DNA of 64,000 nt from Bacillus sp. DNRA2 (GCF_012843265.1 NZ_JABAIT010000005.1:1-64000); one strand, 5' to 3'. Positions 52,461 to 62,012 are shown, counted from the stretch's first letter. Program-made: numbers and translations. Notes: generated by a model not told the origin, from the sequence alone.

Positions 52461-52531
52461 TCTGTGTTAAACAAGAATGTTGATTTCCGCTGCAGGCACT
52501 TCGCTTCAATCAACTTGCGTAAAATCAACAC
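52461..52531. repeat. Second, shorter copy of the Bacillus intergenic repeat
   Basis: It shares TTGATTTCCGCT-CAGGCACTTCGCTT and CAATCAACTT with the copy at 48165-48258, and ends in degenerate GTGTT/AACAC inverted repeats. More of the middle is missing. The rest of the gap (to 52730) holds a small hairpin GATAGC/GCTATC near 52630-52648 and no convincing gene. Confidence 0.7.
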
Positions 52532-52733
52532 TAAGCTTTTGAACAGATATTTTCTTTATAAAATTTTAACATCACGATAACAATTTCCTCGGAATTTATT
52601 AACATTTACTCTGTACAATCTTTGGTAGTGGGGATAGCATGCGTGGCTATCACAGTATTTGGCGTAGGAGGAGCCTGTACTATTTTCTTATAAAAAAAGA
52701 TCCATACATATAAATTGTATTTCCAAATAAAAA

Positions 52734-52755
52734 ACTAACCGGTGTACCGATTAGT
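52734..52755 (-). terminator. Terminator of the beta-repeat gene
   Basis: ACTAAtCGGT pairs with ACCGgTTAGT, followed by TTTTTTA on the minus strand. It overlaps the stop codon. Confidence 0.8.
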
Positions 52756-53788
52756 CTTTGTGGACTTCAACTTTCTTGGTGACAAGATTCCCTTCGTCAT
52801 CGATCGTTAAGAGCCATTGATACTTATTAGGTGATGTTAAAATAATGCCGTTTCCAGCGCCTAAAATGACTAAATTATTGTGCGGCTTTACCTTGATATT
52901 ACCGTCGACACTGTTGTGGAGCTCACCCACAATGTTTATTTTTTCTGACCCGGTATTCCCTAGCTGGACATCCTCATTAACAAATAATGTCCCGTCAATT
53001 CCCAAGTGCCCTTTGATAAAGCCCTGACCATTTATCGTTACAGTATCGGTCGAGTCATTACCAAGTTGTGTATCTCCATTAACCTCAAGGCGGCCGAGTT
53101 TTGTTTTATCATACACGGTTAAAGTTCCGTTAATGACTGTCATATCCCCTGACGAATTGCCCAAAGTCGTGTCGCCATTTACAAATAAATCCCCAGAAAT
53201 GTACTCATCCCCAGCAACCATTACCGAATCAGAAGATGAATTACCAAGTTGAGTATTGCCGTTGACTGTTAAATTGCCATTAACAATTTCATTTCCGGCA
53301 ATATTGACGGTATCAGTAATGGACCTACCTAATTGGGTATTCCCTTGTACAGTTAAATTCCCAGCAATCATCACAGTGTCGATCACTGAGGAACCTAACA
53401 GCGTATTTCCACTGACCGCCAGATTCCCAGCCACTCTTACATTATTTGAAAGTGAGCTTCCAAGTATGGTATTTCCATTTACGGACAGATTACCTTGAAC
53501 AACTTCATTTCCACTCACCGTACTATTGCCACGGACAAGTTCATTTCCATTAATCGTGATATTCCCTTGAATCATTTCATTGCCTGAGATTGCTAAATCG
53601 CCTTGCACAATTTCATTGCCATTTACCGAAAAATCCCCTTGTACAATCTCATCACCGTTAACCATTAAATCGCCTTGGATTAATTCATTTCCACTAATCG
53701 TTACGGTATCGGATGAGGAATTTCCCAATTGTGTATTTCCATCAACGGTTAAATCACCGGTTACTGTTACAACATCGAAAGTAGGCAA
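52751..53788 (-). CDS. Beta-repeat protein, tail-fibre or surface-fibre-like
   Basis: A 345-residue protein built almost wholly from 12-residue repeats of the form G(N/D)LxVxGNxxLG or GNEIVQ, about 20 copies, with longer loops (GNSSSDTVTIA) between groups. The pattern predicts a parallel beta helix. The last 45 residues differ (IILTSPNKYQWLLTIDDEGN) and look like a capping or trimerising end, as in phage tail fibres. The start is TTG at 53788, with AAGGAGG 8 nt upstream. No phage genes flank it. It has no signal peptide. Confidence 0.75.
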   Translation of the reverse strand: MPTFDVVTVTGDLTVDGNTQLGNSSSDTVTISGNELIQGDLMVNGDEIVQGDFSVNGNEIVQGDLAISGNEMIQGNITINGNELVRGNSTVSGNEVVQGNLSVNGNTILGSSLSNNVRVAGNLAVSGNTLLGSSVIDTVMIAGNLTVQGNTQLGRSITDTVNIAGNEIVNGNLTVNGNTQLGNSSSDSVMVAGDEYISGDLFVNGDTTLGNSSGDMTVINGTLTVYDKTKLGRLEVNGDTQLGNDSTDTVTINGQGFIKGHLGIDGTLFVNEDVQLGNTGSEKINIVGELHNSVDGNIKVKPHNNLVILGAGNGIILTSPNKYQWLLTIDDEGNLVTKKVEVHKD

Positions 53789-53859
53789 ACGAATCATCCT
53801 CCTTAACAGCAATCTTATTCGTTCCTATCAGTAAGAGTGCCTATCTATCACGCAAAAAA

Positions 53860-53882
53860 AACGAGGCACTTCGACCTCGTTT
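53860..53882 (-). terminator. Terminator of the subtilase gene
   Basis: AACGAGG pairs with CCTCGTT, followed by eight T residues on the minus strand. Confidence 0.88.
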
Positions 53883-53910
53883 CATTGCAAAATAAACAAC
53901 TTATGTTTTA

Positions 53911-55290
53911 TTACTTTATTGAAACAGCCTCCAATGCGCTTCTTACATCAATTAATCCCCTACCAAACTCAGCATCGTTACCTTTGGGACCCAAGTCATA
54001 CGCCGTTTTTTTAATAATATTGATTACCTCCTTATTCGAGAGGTCTGGATTGGCAGAGCGAATTAAACCAGCAAGACCGGCGACATGTGGTGAGGCCATC
54101 GATGTGCCTGACAGAGCAGCATATTGCTGATTAAAATAGGTGCTGGGAATTTGCACACCGGGAGCAGCTACATCAACATAATCACCATAATTAGAGAAAG
54201 AAGCTCGTTTTCCATCAAAATCTATCGCCGAAACCGCCAAAACTTCAGGGTAGCAGGCTGGATAGCTTGGATGAGTCGAATTATCATTTCCTGAAGCTGC
54301 AATTAAAACCACGTTGTTTTTGTATGCATATTGAACTGCATGTTGCATGAGCTCAGACGGTTGGTAATTGCCTAAACTTAAATTGATCACATCAGCTCCG
54401 TGATCAACTGCCCATGTTATCCCTTTTGCAATATCAAAAGTGGTTCCGTAACCTCCAGATTCCATCGCCTTAACGGGCATAATTTTGTTATACCAAGTCA
54501 TTCCTGCTACACCTTCTTGATTATTGGTTTCAGAGGCAATTATCCCTGCAACGTGAGTGCCGTGACCGTTATCATCATCCGGAAAATTGTTATTTTCAAT
54601 CACGTTATAGCCTTGAGTTAAGCGATTTTTCAAATCAGGATGCGCAAGATCGACACCCGTGTCAACGACGGCAATAATGATATCTTCCTTCCCTCGTGTT
54701 ACATCCCAACCCACTTCTGTCCTTATTACAGGAAGATTCCATTGATATTGCTCCTGATATAACAAATCATTTGGTCCCATTTCATTTTGCAAATAAAGAT
54801 AATTCGGTTCTGCAAAATCTACCGTTGTTTTATTTTTAAAATAAGTAATAAGCTCAGGGGTTGAGAGCGAATGCGAGCGAAACACCACCGTCGAATCTAA
54901 ATGCTTTAGGACATCTCCGTTTATTTCCTTTAAAATTTGATTCAACTCAGTGTCATTTGGATTACTTTTAAATTTAACAGTCACTTCATTTTTGTTATAA
55001 TGACTCTCATTCGTTTCTGTATGTTTGATTAGTTTGATGGAAGGATCTTGGCGTAAGTGACCCTTGATTGTTTCACCCATTTGAATACTGTTTATATTCA
55101 TGACATGTGGAGCAGAATTTCCGTTTGCTTTAAGCTTTGTCGTGTCATATACAAATCGATTGTTCTCACTATTCTTAATCTGCTGGGTACGATACTCATT
55201 GCGTTCAGAATTCCAATCCGCAAGACCCACTACTAATAATATTGCAGCAATTGCTCCACCGATTGAATAATACATTGTTCTCTTTCCCAT
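53911..55290 (-). CDS. S8 family serine peptidase (subtilase)
   Basis: A 459-residue exported protease. A hydrophobic segment (about residues 8-26) anchors or exports it. An inhibitor-like propeptide follows (about 85-165, with NEVTVKFKSNPN), then the catalytic domain: Asp in IAVVDTGVDLAHPDL near 209, His in NGHGTHVAGI near 242, oxyanion Asn in AASGNDNS, and Ser in SGTSMASPHVAG near 395. AGAGGTGG precedes the ATG. It probably acts in the wall or medium. Substrates are unknown. Confidence 0.93.
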   Translation of the reverse strand: MGKRTMYYSIGGAIAAILLVVGLADWNSERNEYRTQQIKNSENNRFVYDTTKLKANGNSAPHVMNINSIQMGETIKGHLRQDPSIKLIKHTETNESHYNKNEVTVKFKSNPNDTELNQILKEINGDVLKHLDSTVVFRSHSLSTPELITYFKNKTTVDFAEPNYLYLQNEMGPNDLLYQEQYQWNLPVIRTEVGWDVTRGKEDIIIAVVDTGVDLAHPDLKNRLTQGYNVIENNNFPDDDNGHGTHVAGIIASETNNQEGVAGMTWYNKIMPVKAMESGGYGTTFDIAKGITWAVDHGADVINLSLGNYQPSELMQHAVQYAYKNNVVLIAASGNDNSTHPSYPACYPEVLAVSAIDFDGKRASFSNYGDYVDVAAPGVQIPSTYFNQQYAALSGTSMASPHVAGLAGLIRSANPDLSNKEVINIIKKTAYDLGPKGNDAEFGRGLIDVRSALEAVSIK

Positions 55291-55370
55291 AAGTCCACCT
55301 CTTATTTCATCATTGTTATTAGCTTCACTTTTCTAATAAAGATGTAATCAAGGAAATTAATAGCAACGTC

Positions 55371-56837
55371 TTACTCAATCAATATGGAAACTAGTCGGTC
55401 TTCAATCGCCTTGCCTTTTTCTTCGTCGATTAAATTGTTTAACAGGATCGCAAAGATGATCACTTCGCCATTTTTTGTTTCAGCATAACCCGAGAGTGAA
55501 CTTACGGTGGAAATTGTACCTGTTTTGGCTTTAATTTTACCTACCAAAGCAGGGTCAGCCATTCTTCGTCTTAACGTTCCACCAATCTCCTTTGTTTTAT
55601 TACCTGAAACCGGCAATGACCTAAGCAGGATTGGAAACCATCGTTCTTTTTGAACAAGGAAAAGCAGCTTGGTTAATTCGTGAGCTGGTATGAGGTCTGC
55701 ATGGGATATCCCAGAGCCATCTCGTATAACCAAGGTATCAGGATTAAGACCAAGTTTATGAAGTGCTTCTTTCATCACTATTAACCCCTTTTCCCAGCTT
55801 CCTTTGCCTTTTTCTACTCTACCCATCTCTTTAATGAGCGTTTCAGCATGACCATTATTGCTTAATTTAATAAACGGAAGGATTAGCTCTGATAATGGAA
55901 TAGAACGCCGAGTAACAATATTTTTTGCGGAATTTGAGGCATTTCCTTTTTTTATTTTTCCATTTAAGATGATGCCTTTTTCCTCAAGAGATTGCTTAAA
56001 TAGCTCAAGCGCATACAACGTTGGCTCCCATACACCGACCCATTCCCGCGTCGGCTTGGATTTTAGGGGAATGCTACCGCTAACCTTGACTATATTCGTC
56101 CCATGCTCTCGCTTGAACATTAATTCCTGTTTACCGTCTGGAGATATTGTAACGGCTTCATTAACGACTTTTATGAATTGAGTATTTGGAGTTAACGAAA
56201 TAGAGGGAGTAGAACCGATTTCATTTCCAGGTGTTACATCAACGATGACTGTGCCCGCATCATAATCTTGATCAGGGGATGCGGTTAATGCTGAAATTTG
56301 AGCTCCATAATATGTTTCTTCATCACTCCATGGCATATCGAGCGAATAGCGAACATCATCATACCATGAATCATCACCAATCAAATCGCCGTTGATGACC
56401 TTGATTCCAGCTTCTTTCACCTTAGTTGCAAATTTATCGAAATCATCTTTCATCAAAGTTGGGTCACCTTTACCTTGTAAAACCAAATTCCCTGACAGAG
56501 TTTTCTTTTTGATTTTGCCATCGATATATAAATTGGTGGTAAATTGATAATTTTCTCCTAGCACTTCTAAAGCTGCTGCAGCAGTTAGTAGTTTTAGATT
56601 TGAGGCAGGTTTGAGGCGAATATCACCATTATGCTGAAAAATGACCTCTCCAGTACTTGCTTGACGCAAGCTTATTCCTGCAATAGCTCCCTCGAGTGAC
56701 GGTTCTTCTTTGAGAACCTGGAGAATTTTCGCCTCCAATTGTGGGTTAATTCGGCCGGCAGCATATTGGTGCGGAGTAGTTGTGCCAATCATAATCAAGA
56801 CAACTAGAAGTCCGACTACGTTTTTTTTACAGTTCAT
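55371..56837 (-). CDS. dacC: D-Ala-D-Ala carboxypeptidase/endopeptidase, PBP4 (S13) family
   Basis: A 488-residue exported penicillin-binding protein that trims or cuts peptidoglycan cross-links. The signal peptide (about 5-27) precedes SxxK PASNLKLL (Ser near 79), SxN as LSNNGHAETL and KTG as KAKTGTISTVSS, so all three catalytic motifs are present. I start at the ATG at 56837: the longer reading to 57038 runs through the exoA terminator and is not plausible. The ribosome binding site is weak. The symbol is by family. Confidence 0.88.
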   Translation of the reverse strand: MNCKKNVVGLLVVLIMIGTTTPHQYAAGRINPQLEAKILQVLKEEPSLEGAIAGISLRQASTGEVIFQHNGDIRLKPASNLKLLTAAAALEVLGENYQFTTNLYIDGKIKKKTLSGNLVLQGKGDPTLMKDDFDKFATKVKEAGIKVINGDLIGDDSWYDDVRYSLDMPWSDEETYYGAQISALTASPDQDYDAGTVIVDVTPGNEIGSTPSISLTPNTQFIKVVNEAVTISPDGKQELMFKREHGTNIVKVSGSIPLKSKPTREWVGVWEPTLYALELFKQSLEEKGIILNGKIKKGNASNSAKNIVTRRSIPLSELILPFIKLSNNGHAETLIKEMGRVEKGKGSWEKGLIVMKEALHKLGLNPDTLVIRDGSGISHADLIPAHELTKLLFLVQKERWFPILLRSLPVSGNKTKEIGGTLRRRMADPALVGKIKAKTGTISTVSSLSGYAETKNGEVIIFAILLNNLIDEEKGKAIEDRLVSILIE

Positions 56838-56924
56838 GAGACCATCCCGTTCCAAAAATATTATCAAAATAATATTTTGTCCAGATATGCTAAAATCATG
56901 CAGATGCTCGTTACTCAACAAAAA

Positions 56925-56948
56925 AAGGCAATCAGATTCGATTGCCTT
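56925..56948 (-). terminator. Terminator of exoA
   Basis: AAGGCAATC pairs with GATTGCCTT, with A6 and T6 flanks, 20 nt past the exoA stop codon. Confidence 0.88.
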
Positions 56949-56967
56949 TTTTACAAGTAATATTTTG

Positions 56968-57726
56968 TTATACATCAAGTTCCAATAATACCGGGCAATG
57001 ATCACTCCCCATGATCTGCGAATGGACCTGGGCATCAATGATTTGCTGCTTTAACTTTTGCGAAACGAGGAAATAGTCAATCCGCCAGCCAATATTCCGC
57101 TCTCGGACCTTATTCATGTAACTCCACCAGGTGTAAACATCCGGCAAGTCAGGATTGAAAAATCGGAATGAATCAATAAAACCCGCGCTCAATAATTCAG
57201 TCATCTTTGCTCGTTCCTCAGGCGTAAATCCTGAATTTTTCTGGTTGGATTTCGGATTGCGCAAATCAATTTCATTATGGGCGACATTCATATCACCACA
57301 AACAACCACTGGTTTATGTGAGTCCAATTTCAACAAGTACTCTCGAAGGTAGTCCTCCCAAGTTAATCGAAAATCTAGTCTCGCTAAATCCCGCTGCGAG
57401 TTAGGAGTATAGATGTTCACAAGATAAAAATCTTCATATTCAAGCGTAATGGCCCTACCCTCGCAATCATACTCAGCTACGCCAATTCCATATTTCACAG
57501 AAAGGGGCTGTTTTTTTGAAAAAATCGCTGTGCCAGAGTAACCCTTTTTTTCTGCATAATTCCAATACTCGTAATAGCTTTCATATCCTAGGTCAATTTG
57601 CCCTGCTTGGCATTTTGTTTCTTGTATGCAGAATATATCTGCATTCATTTCATTGAAATAGTCTTTAAATCCTTTATTAACACAAGCCCTGATCCCGTTC
57701 ACATTCCAGGAAACTAGTTTCATCAT
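56968..57726 (-). CDS. exoA: Exodeoxyribonuclease III (ExoA)
   Basis: A 252-residue AP endonuclease/3'-5' exonuclease for base excision repair. Visible motifs are VSWNVNGIRACVNKGF at the N-terminus, IFCIQETKCQ (metal-binding Glu), CGDMNVAHNEIDL, and the C-terminal SDHCPVLLEL. Length is normal. AAGGGG lies 6 nt before the ATG. A single-gene unit with its own terminator. Confidence 0.95.
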   Translation of the reverse strand: MMKLVSWNVNGIRACVNKGFKDYFNEMNADIFCIQETKCQAGQIDLGYESYYEYWNYAEKKGYSGTAIFSKKQPLSVKYGIGVAEYDCEGRAITLEYEDFYLVNIYTPNSQRDLARLDFRLTWEDYLREYLLKLDSHKPVVVCGDMNVAHNEIDLRNPKSNQKNSGFTPEERAKMTELLSAGFIDSFRFFNPDLPDVYTWWSYMNKVRERNIGWRIDYFLVSQKLKQQIIDAQVHSQIMGSDHCPVLLELDV

Positions 57727-57798
57727 CTTCTTCCCCTTGTTGTCTAATATTCATAATCTTTTTTATTCTACCTTGTTTCTATATTACATAAAAGAAAA

Positions 57799-57826
57799 AA
57801 GCTACCTTTCCCAAAAAAGGCAGCTT
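57799..57826 (-). terminator. Terminator of ccpN-ppsR-ppdK
   Basis: AAGCTgCCTTT pairs with AAAGGtAGCTT, then TTTTTCTTTT on the minus strand. Confidence 0.85.
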
Positions 57827-57833
57827 CCAATCA

Positions 57834-60509
57834 TTAAGCTTGTGAAACCAATAGCTTATCATCAACAGCTTCTTCGTTTACGATCGTTGCTTGTGCAGCA
57901 GCGAGTCTTGCAAGTGGGACACGGAATGGTGAACAGCTCACATAATCAAGTCCCGCACGGTAGCAGAATTCGATTGATGATTTTTCACCACCATGTTCTC
58001 CACAAATACCAGTTTTTAATGTTGGCTTTGTCATTCGACCAAGTGTAACACCAGTTTCAACTAGCTTACCAACACCTTCTTGGTCAAGGACCGCAAATGG
58101 ATTCTCTGGTAAAACTTTATTCTCGACATATGCTTGAAGGAATTTACCTTCAGCATCATCACGGCTGAAGCCAAATGTCGTTTGTGTTAAATCATTTGTT
58201 CCAAATGAGAAGAAATCAGCCACTTCTGCAATTTGATCAGCAGTTAGGGCAGCACGCGGAATTTCAATCATCGTACCAATGATATAATCTAGCTCAACAC
58301 CAGTTTCTTCTTGAACTTGAATACCAGCATCGATGACCAATTGGCGCATTTCTTTAAGTTCATTCACGTGTCCGACTAATGGAATCATAATTTCCGGCTT
58401 CACCGCGATCCCTTTTTCAGCCAATTTAGCAACCGCATAGAAAATAGCCTTTGCTTGCATTTCATAAATTTCAGGGTGAATCATACCTAAACGGCAACCG
58501 CGAAGACCAAGCATTGGGTTGAATTCGTCAAGCTGGCGAACTTTTTTAAGCAAAATTTCTTTTTGCTTTAGCTCTTCGGATTCTGGATCAAGTATTTGCA
58601 GTCTTGTGACATCAACAAGTAATTCTTCTTTATCAGGTAAAAATTCATGCAAAGGAGGATCCAATAAACGAATTGTAACCGGTAAACCTTCCATTGCTTC
58701 GAAAATGCCTTCAAAATCGCCTTGTTGCATTGGTAATAATTGTTCCAAAGCTTCTCTGCGCTCTTCAACGTTGGCAGCTAGAATCATTTTTTGCACGATT
58801 GGAATCCGTTTAATATCCATGAACATATGCTCAGTACGGCATAGACCGACACCACCAGCGCCAAATTCAAACGCTTTACGAGCATCCTCTGGATTATCGG
58901 CATTTGCGCGAACGCCAAGCTTGCGGATTTCATCAGCCCACTCTAATAATAATTGGAATTCATCTGATAGCTCAGGGTCGATCATTGGGATTTCACCTAG
59001 CATGATTTCACCAGTACCACCATCAATAGTAATGACATCTCCGTACTTAATGACTAAATCGCCAACTGTAAATTGCTTTTCTCTTAAATCAATTTTTAGT
59101 GCTTCACAACCGCAGATACAAGCTTTACCCATACCGCGCGCAACAACAGCCGCATGGCTTGTCATACCGCCACGGCTAGTAACTACTGCCTGTGCAGACA
59201 CGATACCATGAATATCATCAGGAGTTGTTTCAGGTCTCACAAGAATCACTTTCTTGCCTTCATTAGTTAAGCTTTCTGCTTCGTCTGCATCAAAAACAAC
59301 TTGTCCAGTTGCTGCTCCAGGAGAAGCAGGAAGACCTTTTGCAATAATTTTTCGCTCAAAAGAATCATCAATACGACTGTGTAGCAATTGATTTAATTGA
59401 TCTGGGTCGACACGTAGTAATGCTGTTTTCTTGTCGATAATTCCTTCTTTTTCCATTTCCACAGCAATTCGGATTGCCGCTTGTGCAGTTCTTTTACCAG
59501 TACGAGTTTGCAAGATGTATAGTTTGCCTTTTTCGACTGTGAATTCAATATCCTGCATATCCTTATAGTGCATTTCTAATTGGCGGCAAGTGTCAGCAAA
59601 TTGCTGATACACTTCCGGCATTTCATTCTTCAAGGTATGGATTGGCAGCGGAGTCCGAATTCCAGCCACAACGTCCTCACCTTGGGCGTTAATTAAGTAT
59701 TCACCATATAAGTCATGTTCACCAGTAGACGGATTTCGAGTAAAGGCTACTCCAGTTCCACAATCATCACCCATGTTACCAAAAACCATACTTTGGATAT
59801 TTACAGCCGTACCTAAATGGCCTGGAATTTTGTGAAGGCGACGGTAAACGATTGCACGCTGATTATTCCATGAATCAAATACTGAATTGATGGATAGGAA
59901 TAGCTGCTCTCTTGGATCTTGTGGGAACTCGTGTTTCGTACGTTTTTTAACAATTTCTTTATAACCAGCGATAATAACCTTCCAATCTTCCGCTGTTAAT
60001 TCCGGATCAGAGGTATAGCCTTTCTCTTCACGGTATTCTTCTAATAATTGTTCAAAGAAGAACACATCTACTTCAAGCACAACATCTGAGAACATTTGGA
60101 TAAAACGACGGTATGAATCATAAGCAAAGCGTGGATTATTTGTTAATCTTGCAACAGCCTCAACAGTTTCGTCATTCATACCTAAGTTTAAAACGGTGTC
60201 CATCATTCCCGGCATTGAGAATACAGCACCTGAACGAACAGATACTAAGAGTGGATTCGTAGGATCCCCTAATCGTTTGCCTGTTTTTTCTTCTAGATGT
60301 GAAAGTGCTTCCAAAATCTGCAATTCAACATCAGTGGAAATCTTCTTCCCTGCGTCGTAATAGGCGTTACAAGCCTCGGTTGAAATAGTAAAGCCAAAAG
60401 GAACAGGAAGACCAATTCTAGTCATTTCAGCTAGATTAGCCCCTTTTCCTCCTAATAATTCTTTCATTCCACTATGTCCTTCATTAAACAGATAAACGAA
60501 TTTTGTCAT
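57834..60509 (-). CDS. ppdK: Pyruvate, phosphate dikinase
   Basis: An 891-residue enzyme that interconverts pyruvate, ATP and phosphate with PEP, AMP and pyrophosphate. The N-terminal nucleotide domain has GGKGANLAEMTRIGLPVP, and the swivelling histidine domain has GGMTSHAAVVARGMGKAC (catalytic His near 452, with the regulatory Thr two residues before). The PEP/pyruvate barrel has GLCRTEHMFM and GICGEHGG near the end. It lies 1 nt behind the gene for its regulatory kinase/phosphorylase, with a GAGGAG site inside that gene. B. subtilis, as I recall, lacks it. Confidence 0.96.
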   Translation of the reverse strand: MTKFVYLFNEGHSGMKELLGGKGANLAEMTRIGLPVPFGFTISTEACNAYYDAGKKISTDVELQILEALSHLEEKTGKRLGDPTNPLLVSVRSGAVFSMPGMMDTVLNLGMNDETVEAVARLTNNPRFAYDSYRRFIQMFSDVVLEVDVFFFEQLLEEYREEKGYTSDPELTAEDWKVIIAGYKEIVKKRTKHEFPQDPREQLFLSINSVFDSWNNQRAIVYRRLHKIPGHLGTAVNIQSMVFGNMGDDCGTGVAFTRNPSTGEHDLYGEYLINAQGEDVVAGIRTPLPIHTLKNEMPEVYQQFADTCRQLEMHYKDMQDIEFTVEKGKLYILQTRTGKRTAQAAIRIAVEMEKEGIIDKKTALLRVDPDQLNQLLHSRIDDSFERKIIAKGLPASPGAATGQVVFDADEAESLTNEGKKVILVRPETTPDDIHGIVSAQAVVTSRGGMTSHAAVVARGMGKACICGCEALKIDLREKQFTVGDLVIKYGDVITIDGGTGEIMLGEIPMIDPELSDEFQLLLEWADEIRKLGVRANADNPEDARKAFEFGAGGVGLCRTEHMFMDIKRIPIVQKMILAANVEERREALEQLLPMQQGDFEGIFEAMEGLPVTIRLLDPPLHEFLPDKEELLVDVTRLQILDPESEELKQKEILLKKVRQLDEFNPMLGLRGCRLGMIHPEIYEMQAKAIFYAVAKLAEKGIAVKPEIMIPLVGHVNELKEMRQLVIDAGIQVQEETGVELDYIIGTMIEIPRAALTADQIAEVADFFSFGTNDLTQTTFGFSRDDAEGKFLQAYVENKVLPENPFAVLDQEGVGKLVETGVTLGRMTKPTLKTGICGEHGGEKSSIEFCYRAGLDYVSCSPFRVPLARLAAAQATIVNEEAVDDKLLVSQA

Positions 60510-60510
60510 T

Positions 60511-61335
60511 TTACGAACTCCTCTCTCTTTTTAGCACGTCTAAAATGTAGTCTGCTGTTTCTTCGATTGCTTTATTTGATACATTGATGACTGGACAGCC
60601 AATCCGTTTCATAATTTTTTCTGCGTATTCTAATTCTTCAAGAATACGTTCATAGTTGGCATAATTTGCTTTACTTGTTAAGCCGAGATTTCTCAGACGC
60701 TCAGTTCGAATTGCATTCAAGTGATCTGGGGAAATAATCAGCCCTACACATCTTTTTCTCGGTATGCTAAACAACTCATCCGGAGGTGCCACTTCAGGCA
60801 CTAACGGAACGTTTGCCACTTTATAGCGCTTATGCGCCAAATACATTGAAAGCGGCGTTTTCGACGTCCGCGAAACTCCCACGAGGACAATATCAGCGCG
60901 CAGAATCCCGCGTGGATCACGGCCATCATCATATTTAACAGCAAATTCAATTGCTTCTATTTTTCGAAAATAATCATCATCCAGCTTTCGCATTAACTTA
61001 GGCTCACGTCTTGGAACCTTGTGGAATTTCTGGATAAATGCGTCCATAAGAGGATTCAAGAGGTCGACTGCCACGATCCCTTCCTCAACTGACCGCCGAT
61101 CCATGTACTCTTTTAAAGTAGGAATCACAATGGTATAGGCAATAATGGAATTAGTTTTTCCTGCCATTAGCAGGATGTCCTCGATATCTTCAAAATCCTC
61201 AACATATGGATTTCTAATCAATTCAACATTCCCGCCATTAAATTGTGTCACAACAGCTTTCACAACTAATTCAGCTGTTTCTCCGACTGAATCGGATACT
61301 ACATAGACAATTTGTTTATCGTCCAAAAATCGCAC
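60511..61335 (-). CDS. ppsR: PPDK/PEP synthetase regulatory kinase-phosphorylase (PpsR/YqfL)
   Basis: A 274-residue DUF299 protein. These bifunctional enzymes inactivate PPDK by ADP-dependent phosphorylation of a threonine beside the catalytic histidine, and reverse it with phosphate. The P-loop is ADIVLVGVSRTSKTPLSMYL, near residue 155. Its gene precedes ppdK by 1 nt and follows ccpN by 18 nt, so target and regulator are co-transcribed, a strong argument for PPDK as its substrate. Confidence 0.94.
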   Translation of the reverse strand: MRFLDDKQIVYVVSDSVGETAELVVKAVVTQFNGGNVELIRNPYVEDFEDIEDILLMAGKTNSIIAYTIVIPTLKEYMDRRSVEEGIVAVDLLNPLMDAFIQKFHKVPRREPKLMRKLDDDYFRKIEAIEFAVKYDDGRDPRGILRADIVLVGVSRTSKTPLSMYLAHKRYKVANVPLVPEVAPPDELFSIPRKRCVGLIISPDHLNAIRTERLRNLGLTSKANYANYERILEELEYAEKIMKRIGCPVINVSNKAIEETADYILDVLKRERSS

Positions 61336-61353
61336 AACCTTCCTATGTCCATT

Positions 61354-61992
61354 TTACAGACTGCCCATCTCGATAAATGCCTTCGTTATCGTTGTTTTTG
61401 TGACTCTCCCTACAACTTGGTATAGATGGGAGTCAGCATCTATTTCTTCTACAACTGGTAACGAATCGATATGGTAGTCAATCATTTTTCTCGCTGCCTC
61501 AAGGAGGGTTGCTTCTGGTTTTATCGTGATAACATTAGGCATCCTCGTCATAATAACGCTTACCGGTAATTCTTGAAGATTTCGATTTCCGATTGAAGCT
61601 CTGAGAAGATCCTTTCTTGATATAACACCGGCAAGATGACCATTTTGATTGACAGCATATAGCGTTCCAACATCTAATAAAAAAATCTGAACAATAGCAT
61701 CATAGACTGAAACAGACTTTTTTATCACGACTGGGTGTGCCTTATATTGGTTGACATAGTGATGTGAAAACCAATCCTTCAATTGGTCTAATTCAGGACC
61801 TTTATAATAGTAACCAACTCTTGGTCTCGCTTCTAAATTACCAACCATCGTAAGGATCGCTAAATCAGGTCTTAAGGTCGCCCTCGTTAAGGACAATTTC
61901 TGGGCAATTTGCTTTCCCGGAATGGGTCCTTCGTCCTTGACTATTTGCAGGATTTCTTCTTGCCGTTTTGAAAGCTTAATGTGATCCACCAC
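61354..61992 (-). CDS. ccpN: CcpN-type transcriptional repressor (HTH + CBS)
   Basis: A 212-residue repressor of gluconeogenic genes. The N-terminal winged helix (RQEEILQIVKDEGPIPGKQI, with LTRATLRPDLAILT) binds DNA, and two CBS domains follow (about 80-205, ISRKDLLRASIG and VGRVTKTTITKAF) that sense ATP/ADP. The start is GTG at 61992 or 61989, close behind GGAGG, so exact choice is uncertain. Same order as B. subtilis ccpN-yqfL, with ppdK added behind. Two TGTGTTAYAC repeats upstream may be its own operators. Confidence 0.93.
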   Translation of the reverse strand: MVDHIKLSKRQEEILQIVKDEGPIPGKQIAQKLSLTRATLRPDLAILTMVGNLEARPRVGYYYKGPELDQLKDWFSHHYVNQYKAHPVVIKKSVSVYDAIVQIFLLDVGTLYAVNQNGHLAGVISRKDLLRASIGNRNLQELPVSVIMTRMPNVITIKPEATLLEAARKMIDYHIDSLPVVEEIDADSHLYQVVGRVTKTTITKAFIEMGSL

Positions 61993-62012
61993 CCTCCAAC
62001 TAGGAAAATAAA

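Noticed and set aside
53911-53936. Subtilase and beta-repeat gene as part of a prophage
   Set aside because: No capsid, terminase, portal, lysis or integrase genes anywhere in the window.
56838-57038. N-terminal extension of the PBP4-type gene
   Set aside because: It would translate through the exoA terminator, and the signal peptide begins properly at 56837.
58519-59211. 230-codon plus-strand ORF opposite ppdK
   Set aside because: Serine/proline-rich shadow of the conserved PPDK frame. No start signals.
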